Source: Natronolimnohabitans sp. A-GB9 (GTDB lineage Archaea > Halobacteriota > Halobacteria > Halobacteriales > Natrialbaceae). Taken from it: a DNA stretch of 64,000 nucleotides. The translations under genes were made by a program, and so were the position numbers. The notes under the pieces are model-generated. The model was not told the DNA's origin and did not search any database. It saw only the letters and a program-made list of their open reading frames with translations. The stretch lies in contig NZ_JAVDDV010000007.1 of assembly GCF_030848565.1 (NCBI RefSeq), positions 124,001-188,000 on the forward strand, given 5' to 3'. This document shows, piece after piece, positions 33,510 through 40,824 of the stretch (position 1 is the stretch's first letter; each line of letters begins with the position of its first letter).

Positions 33510-34682
33510 ATGACGGGAGCGAGCCTGCTCAAACGAGCGCTGGGTCTGGTCGTCGCCCTCGTCATCGTCCTGTTGGTGGTCGGCCAACTCCTCGGCCAGC
33601 CGATTCTGCTTGGGTACGTCGCGACCGACAGCATGGAGCCGACGATGGCAGCCGGCGACGGCTTCGTCGCGATTCCGGACGTCGCGTCCGGTTCGGTCGA
33701 GGAAGGCGACGTCGTCGTCTTCGAGGCCCGAGACCTCCACGGCGGGGCGTTGACGACACATCGCGTGGTCGGTGAGACCGACGAGGGGTACGTCACTCGA
33801 GGGGACGCGAACCCCTTTACCGACCAGGACGGTGGAGAGCCACACGTCTCTGACAGCCAGATCGTCGCCACAGCCTTGCAGGTAAACGGCGAGGTCGTAA
33901 CGATCCCACACCTCGGGACGGCGATCATGGGCGTCCAGAGCGTCACGGAATCGGCTTACGGGACCGTCGCGTCGGTCGCCGGGATCACGACGACCACCGA
34001 TTCCGAGAGCCTCGGCGCCGTCCTGGTCGCGATCGGCGTCGCCCTGCTCGGGTTCGGGGCGTTGTTCGACCGTCTCGGACCCGGCCAGCGGGAACCCCGT
34101 CGCTCGCGCTCGCGTGAGAACGTGATCGCGTTCTGGACGGCATTGGGGCTGGTCTTGCTCGTGTTCGTCACGTTCGCGACCGCAGCGATGGTCGTCCCCG
34201 CTGGAACGGTCGAGTACGGACTCGTAAGCACCGATTCGCCAAGCGACGACCCGCAGGTACTCGAGCCGGGCGAGACCGGCGAACTGACCCGAACCGTCGA
34301 CAACGCGGGCTACCTGCCGATCGTGACCATCCACGAGACCGAACGCGACGACGTCGCCGTCGAGCCTGCGTCCCAGACGGTCGGACTCCGCTCGAGTAGC
34401 GAGGCGACGGTCTCGTTGACAGCGCCGGCAGAAACCGGGGAGTACACGCGCCACGTTAGCGAGTATCGGTATCTCGCGGTGCTCCCACCGTCGGTGCTCG
34501 TCTGGCTACACGGCGTGCACCCGCTGCTCGCGATCGCCGCTGTCAACGGTGTCATCGTCGGCGTTGCCGTCGCACTCGTGCTCGTCGTCTTCGGTCGCAA
34601 CGACCTTCGGTTGCGTTCGGCCGGCACTCACGTCCCGCTGTCGACGCGTCTCGAGCGAAAACTCAGAAAATGGCGAGAATGA
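33510..34682 (+). CDS. S26B signal peptidase I with extra membrane-ectodomain module
   Basis: This is an archaeal/ER-type signal peptidase. The catalytic set is Ser41 in TDSMEPTM, His84 in THRVVGE (in place of bacterial Lys), and Asp99 in VTRGDAN. Unlike a minimal enzyme of about 200 residues, it has 390. After two central helices (GAVLVAIGVALLGFGALF, FWTALGLVLLVFVTFATAAM) there is an external Ig-like domain with VLEPGETGELTRTVDNAGYL (about 235-330). A last helix, IAAVNGVIVGVAVALVLVV, follows. It stands beside DUF1102 and DUF5305 genes, suggesting a dedicated SipW-like processing enzyme for this island. Confidence 0.87.
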   Translation: MTGASLLKRALGLVVALVIVLLVVGQLLGQPILLGYVATDSMEPTMAAGDGFVAIPDVASGSVEEGDVVVFEARDLHGGALTTHRVVGETDEGYVTRGDANPFTDQDGGEPHVSDSQIVATALQVNGEVVTIPHLGTAIMGVQSVTESAYGTVASVAGITTTTDSESLGAVLVAIGVALLGFGALFDRLGPGQREPRRSRSRENVIAFWTALGLVLLVFVTFATAAMVVPAGTVEYGLVSTDSPSDDPQVLEPGETGELTRTVDNAGYLPIVTIHETERDDVAVEPASQTVGLRSSSEATVSLTAPAETGEYTRHVSEYRYLAVLPPSVLVWLHGVHPLLAIAAVNGVIVGVAVALVLVVFGRNDLRLRSAGTHVPLSTRLERKLRKWRE

Positions 34683-34723
34683 TCGGGATCACGCAAGCCG
34701 CCATCGAACGGTGGCCAGTACCG

Positions 34724-34730
34724 TTATATT
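34724..34730 (+). promoter_or_regulatory. TATA box of the DUF5305 gene
   Basis: TTATATT ends 28 bp before GTG 34758, which would make that GTG a leaderless start. Confidence 0.45.
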
Positions 34731-34757
34731 GGTCGCAGAACGTGACTGTACGCATGT

Positions 34758-36032
34758 GTGTCAGTCGGTCGGCCCGTGGGGGCGGGTCGACTCGGAATTT
34801 GGGGGAGGGTCGTCGGCTCGCCGAAGTCGACCGGGGGTGGTCGGGTCGTGATCGATAGCCCACGCCTCGAGTTGTTGCTCGCCAGACACGGCCGGACGAT
34901 CGCGATCGCACTGGTCGCCGTCGGCGTACTGGCGCTTCTCGCTTCGGGGTGGGCTGTCGCGAATCCCGCGACGACGACGACCCCACAGTACGCGGAGGAA
35001 CGGGTCTCGAGCGACGTCGACACGAGCACCGTCGTCGTCCAGGACGGGACGCTCTGGAACGAGGGTGATCGCCTCGAGAACAGTGAGGTCTACCTGCTAA
35101 ACGACTCGCCGGAGTTGACCGTCGAGCCGACGACTCGGCTGCAAAACGAGACCGACGGGACGCCAATCGAAGACGGTGACGTCCACCACGAACTGACGCT
35201 TCGGTTCGAAGCGACCCGAAACGACGCGACGTTCTGGAACGAGACACACACTTTGATCGACGAATCGACGTCCCTCGAGAACGGTGTCGCGAGTTCGGAG
35301 ACGACGGTCGACGTCGAGTCCTACCGGGACCGACAACAGCAACTCGAGGCCGAACTCTCCGGTGTCGGCTCGGTCGACCTCGTCCTCGAGTTCCGCACCG
35401 AGTACGACACCGGAACGACCGGGAACGTACAGACGGCGTCGACACCGTTTCGGGTGACCGACGACGCCTACTGGCTCGAGGAGTCGCTTTCCGTGTCGGA
35501 CGAGCACACACACAGAACGGGTCTCGAGGAGACGACCGAGTCGCGAAGCCTCGCGATGATCGCAGGCCTCTCGCTGGTGGGAACGCTGTCGCTGGCCGCC
35601 GGGGCGGTCGTCGCTCGCCGGGCGCCGATCGACGAGGAAGCCGCCCGCCGTGCCGTCCACGAACGGCGCTACGCGGAGTGGATCTCGCGTGGCTCGATCC
35701 CAATGTGGATCGGCGACTACCACGTCTCGTTGGACACCCTAGAGGACGTCGTCGACGTCGCGATCGACACGAACGAGCGCGTCGTCCACGACGAGCAGCG
35801 GGGGCTGTTCGCCGTCGTCACCGACGGCGTCGTCTACTACTACAGCGACCGCGGCCGCTGGGAGGAGACCGCCTGGCCGGAGATGAACCTCTCGGACCAG
35901 TCTACGACGGCCGCCGACGCAGACGGTGACGTGCCGATCTCGCCCGATGATCTGGATCTGGAGGGCAGCGCCGAGTTCGACGACCCCGAGGACGGATTCG
36001 ACGGGGATGAGGACGTCTGGAAGAAACTCTGA
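34758..36032 (+). CDS. DUF5305 family membrane protein
   Basis: The product has up to 424 residues, with a first transmembrane helix (TIAIALVAVGVLALLASGWAV). A beta-rich external domain of about 220 residues includes the ELTVEPTTRLQNETDG, VDVESYRDRQQQLEAELSG and VDLVLEFRTEYDTG blocks. A second helix follows (LAMIAGLSLVGTLSLAAGAVV), then a cytoplasmic part with DTLEDVVDVAIDTNERVVHD and GVVYYYSDRGRW. This is the pattern of DUF5305, which recurs near archaeal SipW-type signal peptidases. The start could instead be GTG 34848, giving 394 residues. The stop TGA leads directly into the P4 palindromic element. Confidence 0.8.
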   Translation: MSVGRPVGAGRLGIWGRVVGSPKSTGGGRVVIDSPRLELLLARHGRTIAIALVAVGVLALLASGWAVANPATTTTPQYAEERVSSDVDTSTVVVQDGTLWNEGDRLENSEVYLLNDSPELTVEPTTRLQNETDGTPIEDGDVHHELTLRFEATRNDATFWNETHTLIDESTSLENGVASSETTVDVESYRDRQQQLEAELSGVGSVDLVLEFRTEYDTGTTGNVQTASTPFRVTDDAYWLEESLSVSDEHTHRTGLEETTESRSLAMIAGLSLVGTLSLAAGAVVARRAPIDEEAARRAVHERRYAEWISRGSIPMWIGDYHVSLDTLEDVVDVAIDTNERVVHDEQRGLFAVVTDGVVYYYSDRGRWEETAWPEMNLSDQSTTAADADGDVPISPDDLDLEGSAEFDDPEDGFDGDEDVWKKL

Positions 36033-36147
36033 GACGGACTGCTGTACCGATGTCCCGACACGGTCACACGATGGGTCGCGGTCACGCCGGCACGAACTCA
36101 CACGACGAGTCGCGGTCGCGCCGGCACTGGCCGACAGCGGTCCGTCT
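36032..36147. repeat. Palindromic intergenic element, type P4, with internal tandem repeat
   Basis: The 116-bp element begins at the DUF5305 stop with AGACGGACTGCTGTACCGAT and ends GACAGCGGTCCGTCT. Inside are two 30-bp direct repeats at 36064-36093 and 36098-36127 that match at 27 positions. Confidence 0.75.
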
Positions 36148-36335
36148 GATCGATCGGCGGTAACTCTCGATGCTGCCAAATTTCACCGGTCCCTGACTGG
36201 CGAGTCAACTCTCGATATACTGGACTACAGATCGTTAGCGGCCATTTTACTACATTATATTAGTTGTAAAATTTCAAGATTCTCACTCTGCGTAAGGCTC
36301 AACTTTTATGCTGCTGGGACCGTTCGCTTCGTAAT
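36148..36335 (+). promoter_or_regulatory. AT-rich promoter of the small wHTH gene
   Basis: AT-rich DNA (about 36230-36290) precedes the TATA-like TTTTATG at 36304-36310. That box is 26-32 bp before ATG 36336, consistent with a leaderless transcript. No other gene is seen. Confidence 0.45.
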
Positions 36336-36629
36336 ATGGCAGAGACCGACGGGGAGGAGATCGAAGATTTGCCACCGAGTGCGAAATTAGTCTTCAAGGT
36401 TCTCGAGTACGATGGGCCGCTGACGCAGAAACAGATCGTCGAGGAGTCGATGCTCTCGGCCCGAACCGTCCGGTACGCGCTCGAGCGCCTCGAGGAAATC
36501 GGTATCGTCGACGAGGATATCTACTTTGCAGACGCACGACAGAGTCTCTACCGTCTCGAGGAACCGGTGGCAGCCGACGGAAACGGCGTCGAAGACTCCC
36601 CCAAGAAAGACGCCTGCTGTGCCGAGTAG
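36336..36629 (+). CDS. Small winged-helix (MarR-like) regulator with C-terminal Cys pair
   Basis: The 97 residues contain a winged helix, AKLVFKVLEYDGPLTQKQIV, then EESMLSARTVRYALERLEE with recognition helix SARTVRYALERL, then IGIVDEDIYFADARQSLYRL. The flexible tail ends DACCAE, with two adjacent cysteines that could sense metals or redox state. No ligand-binding domain is attached. Similar short MarR-like proteins are common in haloarchaea. The target genes are not known. The next gene starts 62 bp downstream on the same strand. Confidence 0.78.
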   Translation: MAETDGEEIEDLPPSAKLVFKVLEYDGPLTQKQIVEESMLSARTVRYALERLEEIGIVDEDIYFADARQSLYRLEEPVAADGNGVEDSPKKDACCAE

Positions 36630-36691
36630 CCGTCGGCAATAGTCGGATCGAAAACGGGAGGATTATTTTCCCACGATAACCGCCACCTTGC

Positions 36692-37105
36692 ATGGACAAG
36701 GAGACGCTGCCACGGTGGGGTTGGCTCTTACTGGCACTGTTCGTGATGGCGATGCTCGCCAACGCCGTGAACATCTTCGTTCTCGGTCCGGCGGGAGTGC
36801 CCCAGGAGTATCACGTGATCACCGTGATCACGTCGATGGCGCCAGTGTTGATCTATATCGGCATCTGGTACGACGAGGATCGGCAACAGTACTGGGACCA
36901 CTCGCGGGAACACATCGCCGGCGACCTGGCATTCATCCTCGTCGGTGCCGCGATCGGGTCGGCCATCGCACTCGTCCCCCTCGTCGATACGGGACTGCCA
37001 CAGATCGCACGTGACGTCGTCGCCATGGGCGTCGGCTTCATGCTCTCGTGGGGGTTGTTCTGGTGGCGAAACCCGGAGCTGTACCGGGACGCCGACCGCT
37101 ACTGA
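36692..37105 (+). CDS. Four-helix membrane protein, unknown function
   Basis: The 137-residue protein has four hydrophobic segments (WLLLALFVMAMLANAVNIFV, YHVITVITSMAPVLIYIGIW, LAFILVGAAIGSAIALVPL, VVAMGVGFMLSWGLFWW) and no large loops. No known motif is seen. The stop overlaps the nadE stop by 7 bp in convergent orientation. It follows the small wHTH gene and may be its target or cotranscribed partner (inference). Confidence 0.65.
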   Translation: MDKETLPRWGWLLLALFVMAMLANAVNIFVLGPAGVPQEYHVITVITSMAPVLIYIGIWYDEDRQQYWDHSREHIAGDLAFILVGAAIGSAIALVPLVDTGLPQIARDVVAMGVGFMLSWGLFWWRNPELYRDADRY

Positions 37106-37983
37106 TCGCGACCGCCGATCCCCGGCGTCGGCGGCATCGCCCGTTTGTGCTCGGTTTCGGCACAGAGCCACGCGACCGATCGGGCCGTCTCGCGATCGAT
37201 CTCGAGTGCGTCCGCGGCGTCGACGATCGATTCGTCGTCGTCGACGAGTCGCTGTAACAGCGGGTCGATATCGTCGTAAGTTGCGCCGAGTTCGTCGGCG
37301 TCGGTCTGGTTCGCCCAGAATCCGGCCGACGGCTCCTTGCTGACGATTCGTCGTGGAACGCCGATGTGTTTCGCAAGCGCCCGGACCTCGGTCTTGTAGA
37401 GGTCGCCGAGCGGAAACCGGTCGGCCGCTCCGTCTCCGTACTTGGTGAAGTAGCCGAGCAACAGCTCCGACCGGTTTGCGGTCCCGAGGACGAGCCGGCG
37501 TTGCCTGTTCGCGGCGTAGTACGCACAACACATCCGCAATCTGGCGGTCGCGTTCCCGACCGCATGGGTGCGCTCGTAGGGACGGTTGCCGTCCGAATCG
37601 CGGTCGTCGACCGTGTCGGTGATCGTCTCCTCGAACGCCTCGAGGACCGGCCGGAGTCGGATCTCCTCGAACTCGATCCCCAGTCCGTCGGCGATGGTTC
37701 GAGCCTCGCTGACGTCAGTCTGATCTCGTTTGTGACAGGGTAAGCCGAGTCCGAGTACCCGGTCACCGCCGAGTGCTTCGACGGCCAGGGCGGCCGTCAC
37801 GGTCGAATCGATACCGCCGCTCATCGCCACGACGACGCCTTCGGCACCGGCGTCGGCGACGGCCGTTCGAATATCGTCGACGATCCGCGATCGGACGCGA
37901 TCGAGGTCCGACCGGTCGGTCACGAACGACCCCTTCGTGTGACCGATGCTCGAGTATACAGTCGTTTCCTCATCGACGCTCAT
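37099..37983 (-). CDS. nadE: NAD+ synthase, ammonia-dependent
   Basis: NadE amidates nicotinic acid adenine dinucleotide to NAD using ATP. The 294 residues carry the PP-loop VVAMSGGIDSTVTAALAVEA, then GNATARLRMCCAYYAANRQ, LVLGTANRSELLLGYFTKYG and the GDGAADRFPLGDLYKTEV block. The C-terminal KEPSAGFWANQTDADELG loop matches family members. No glutaminase domain is attached, so ammonia is the likely nitrogen donor. ATG 37983 is chosen over a TTG at 37992. The divergent spacer to 38201 holds only AT-rich promoter-like DNA. Confidence 0.92.
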   Translation of the reverse strand: MSVDEETTVYSSIGHTKGSFVTDRSDLDRVRSRIVDDIRTAVADAGAEGVVVAMSGGIDSTVTAALAVEALGGDRVLGLGLPCHKRDQTDVSEARTIADGLGIEFEEIRLRPVLEAFEETITDTVDDRDSDGNRPYERTHAVGNATARLRMCCAYYAANRQRRLVLGTANRSELLLGYFTKYGDGAADRFPLGDLYKTEVRALAKHIGVPRRIVSKEPSAGFWANQTDADELGATYDDIDPLLQRLVDDDESIVDAADALEIDRETARSVAWLCAETEHKRAMPPTPGIGGRDQ

Positions 37984-38201
37984 TGCGTTCAATCACCATC
38001 TTATTTCGTACCTGGTTGGACATTCGTCTCGTATAAATGCTTAACCCTTAAACAGACAATAGTGGTAACGAGTTCCAATGATCGATCGGGCACCAAAGCC
38101 GATCGAGAGTGACCAGACGAAATAGGGGTGTCCCTCGGCTGGCGACGAACACCATTATATCGATAGATTACAAACGAACGACAGCTACGGTCACTGTCGT
38201 A

Positions 38202-38900
38202 ATGTCCCTGCCAGACGATCACGACCTCCGCCTCCGAATGCTCGTCGCGCTCGGGTTGCTCGTCGTCCTCCCGTTCGCGTTCGTCTACACCTTCGTGGTT
38301 CTCGCAAACACCCTCGGCATCGCGTTGCTCGAGTGGGCCAACGAGCGGCCGTATCACGGCGAGTTCTACGTCGATCCCGTCTTGCTTACCGTCGTCGTCG
38401 GCGGCGGCCTCGTCGTCCAGTATTGGTTCGGTCCGAGTGCCGTCGTCAGCTCCGTCGACGGTCGCCCGGTCGACGCAAACGCATATCCCGACCTCCACGC
38501 GACCGTAACGCGGCTGGCCGCCCAGGTCGACGTTGCAAAACCCGAGATCGCGGTCGTCGAAAGCCAAGCCCCGAACGCCTTCGCCGTCGCCGGCGGCGGA
38601 GACGAGCACATCGTCGTCACCTCGGCGCTGCTCGAGGAACTCGACGAGGCCGAACTCGAGGCCGTCCTGGCTCACGAACTCGCCCATCTCAGCAATCAGG
38701 ACGCGAAGCTGATGACCGTCGCGTGGCTGTTGCCGACGATCACGTACTACCTCGCGATCGCGGCGTTTTACGTCCTCTATGACGGAACGACTGTGACTGG
38801 CTCCTTCCGGTCGATCGCCTGCTCCAGTTCGTCGGCGATCGCACTTCCGCGCGACACCTGGATCTCGCCGCCGCGGCTCACTGTCGCGGTAAAGAGGTAG
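38202..38900 (+). pseudogene. M48 (HtpX-like) metalloprotease, 3'-truncated
   Basis: The N-terminal part is normal for M48: a double hydrophobic anchor (MLVALGLLVVLPFAFVYTFV, LLTVVVGGGLVVQYWFG), then VAKPEIAVVESQAPNAFAVA and the zinc motif HELAHLSNQDAKLM. Shortly after WLLPTITYYLAIAAFYVLYDG (about 38782) the frame runs into DNA that is antisense to the 3' end of the PIN-ATPase gene. It continues as Ser/Arg-rich shadow to a stop at 38900. The third zinc ligand (Glu in an ERxAD-type motif) and the C-terminal helices are missing. A deletion probably removed the 3' half. If it is translated it should be inactive. Native sequence covers about 38202-38782. Confidence 0.75.
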
Positions 38901-40654
38901 TCGCCGCCAGCCTGGACTTCGACGGTCTCGCCGTGGTTGCCGTCGACGGGGATAACGATGTGTCTCGAGGTGATCTCCGGGGTGACCATCTGGCCCGCCG
39001 CCCCCTGGCTGCCGGCGCTGTTGGAACTGGCGCCGGCACCGCCACCAGCACCGGCGCCGTAGTTGGGGTTCTCGTCGTGCGTACGGACGTCGATGTCGAT
39101 CCCCAGTCGGTTCTCGACGTCGGAGATGCGACCGCCGCCTTTCCCGATGACACTCGAGATGTCGTCCTCCTCGACGTAGACGACCGCGCGATCCTGGCTC
39201 TTGAGTTCGACGTCGACGTAGCCCCGCGCGATCGAGCGGATCTCGCGTTCGATCTCCTGTTTGGCGATGCGGTCGACGCCAGACTCGCTGCCGGGGCCAC
39301 CCTCCTCGTCTTTCAGCGGGACGGTGACGACCTGACGGTTGAAGGTGTAGATCTCGTACTCGGGCTCGCCGGTCTCGAAGTTCGTGACCTGGATGACCGG
39401 CCGCGCGAGGTCTTCCTCGGTGAGACCGGCGGGAACTTTGACCTCCGTGCGGACGTCGTAGACGGTCTCGACCTGACCGGCCTCGATGTAGACGACGGTG
39501 TCGACGACCTGCGGGATCATCCCGAGTTCGACACGGCCGACGAGGCGCTGGAGGGCGTCGATCGGTCGCGTCGCGTGGACGACGCCGATCATGCCGACGC
39601 CCGCCAGGCGCATGTCCGCGAAGACTTCGAAGTCGTCGGTCTTGCGGACCTCGTCGTAGATCGTGTAGTCGGGTCGGACCATCAGCAGGGCGTCGGCGGT
39701 CTTTTCCATCTCGCCGCCGAGTTCGGTGTACTGGGTGATCTCGGGGCCGACCTGCAGGTCCCGGGGCTTTTCCATCGTCTTGACCGCGTAGTCGTGATCC
39801 GAGATGAATCGGGCGACCGCCTGGGCGAACGTCGACTTCCCGGCTCCGGGCGCCCCCGAGATGAGGACGCCACGCTGGCGCTCGAGCAGCCGATCTTTGA
39901 GTTCAGTGGCGTTCTCGTAGTCCTCGATGTCCGTCTGGGCGATCGGTCGAACGGCAGTGATCTCGATGCCGTCCGAGAACGGCGGTCGACCGATGGCGAT
40001 CCGGTAATCCCGGAACTGGACGATTTTCATGCCAGGCTCGGAGAGTTCGATGAAGCCCTCGGCGGCCTCCTTCGCGCCGTCGACGATCTCGCGAGCGTAC
40101 TCGTCCATCGTCTCCTCCTCGAGGGGATCGTCGGCGATCTCCTGGTAGTGCATGTCGCCGAGTTCGCCCCGTTTGGCCATCGGGACCATCCCCGTCTTGA
40201 GGTGGACGCTCATCGTCTGGTCGTCGAAGTAGTTCTCGACGGTCAGCGTCCCGACCGTCCTGACTTCGGGAGAGACGTGTTCGACGTCGAGACCCTTCGC
40301 CTGGGCGACTTCCGCCTGGACGATATCGCTGGTGAGAAACGTCGCCTCGAGGTCCTCCGCGAGGTCCCGAATCAGCGCGTCGATCTCGCCTTCGGAAGCG
40401 TGGCCGCGCTCGATCGCGCTTGGCCGCTCGCCGACGTACTCGAGGTCGACTGTCCCCTCGTCGGCGAGTGCAGCGAGTCGCTGGAGCTCCTCGAGCCCGT
40501 CCCAGCCGGTCTCGATGCCGTCGTTTGCCTGCGCCTCGAGTTCCGCGACGACGGCTTCGGGTACCGAAATCGTCGCTCCCTCGAACTGCCCGTCTTCGAT
40601 CGTCGCCGAAACGCGGCCGTCGATGACCACGCTCGTATCCGGCACGACGTTCAT
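38777..40654 (-). CDS. PIN domain-ATPase-KH protein (PINA-like)
   Basis: The 625-residue protein combines an N-terminal PIN nuclease domain, a RecA/VirB11-like ATPase and a KH domain. The PIN domain (PDTSVVIDGRVSATIE; acidic residues also in EIDALIRDLAED and FLTSDIVQAEVA) spans about residues 1-140. The ATPase has Walker A GAPGAGKST near 270 and the Walker B-like DYTIYDEVRKTDDF. The KH domain has its GKGG motif in SSVIGKGGGRISDVE (about 480-530). A Gly/Ala-rich linker and a beta domain ending TVSRGGEIQVSRGSA follow. The archaeal homologue PINA is hexameric and works with Hjc and Hel308 in Holliday-junction processing. That link is known for Sulfolobus and inferred here. Confidence 0.92.
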   Translation of the reverse strand: MNVVPDTSVVIDGRVSATIEDGQFEGATISVPEAVVAELEAQANDGIETGWDGLEELQRLAALADEGTVDLEYVGERPSAIERGHASEGEIDALIRDLAEDLEATFLTSDIVQAEVAQAKGLDVEHVSPEVRTVGTLTVENYFDDQTMSVHLKTGMVPMAKRGELGDMHYQEIADDPLEEETMDEYAREIVDGAKEAAEGFIELSEPGMKIVQFRDYRIAIGRPPFSDGIEITAVRPIAQTDIEDYENATELKDRLLERQRGVLISGAPGAGKSTFAQAVARFISDHDYAVKTMEKPRDLQVGPEITQYTELGGEMEKTADALLMVRPDYTIYDEVRKTDDFEVFADMRLAGVGMIGVVHATRPIDALQRLVGRVELGMIPQVVDTVVYIEAGQVETVYDVRTEVKVPAGLTEEDLARPVIQVTNFETGEPEYEIYTFNRQVVTVPLKDEEGGPGSESGVDRIAKQEIEREIRSIARGYVDVELKSQDRAVVYVEEDDISSVIGKGGGRISDVENRLGIDIDVRTHDENPNYGAGAGGGAGASSNSAGSQGAAGQMVTPEITSRHIVIPVDGNHGETVEVQAGGDYLFTATVSRGGEIQVSRGSAIADELEQAIDRKEPVTVVPS

Positions 40655-40824
40655 ATGCTAACTGGTCGTCGGATCCCTATAAGGGTGTTCCACCAGCAAC
40701 GGCAGACAAACGACGGGAAACACTCCCTCGAGCGGTTCGCACTACTTCCAACAGTTCACGTGACTGTCTTCTAAACTGATGGGAAAACACCTATCATCTT
40801 AACCCGGAAATCGAACACGTCCAT

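Noticed and set aside
36064-36127. CRISPR-like repeat pair
   Set aside because: Only two 30-bp units with a 4-bp gap lie inside a palindromic element. There are no spacers and no cas genes.
38933-40774. 613-codon plus-strand frame opposite the PIN-ATPase-KH gene
   Set aside because: Acidic antisense shadow without any family motif. The minus-strand gene has PIN, Walker and KH motifs.
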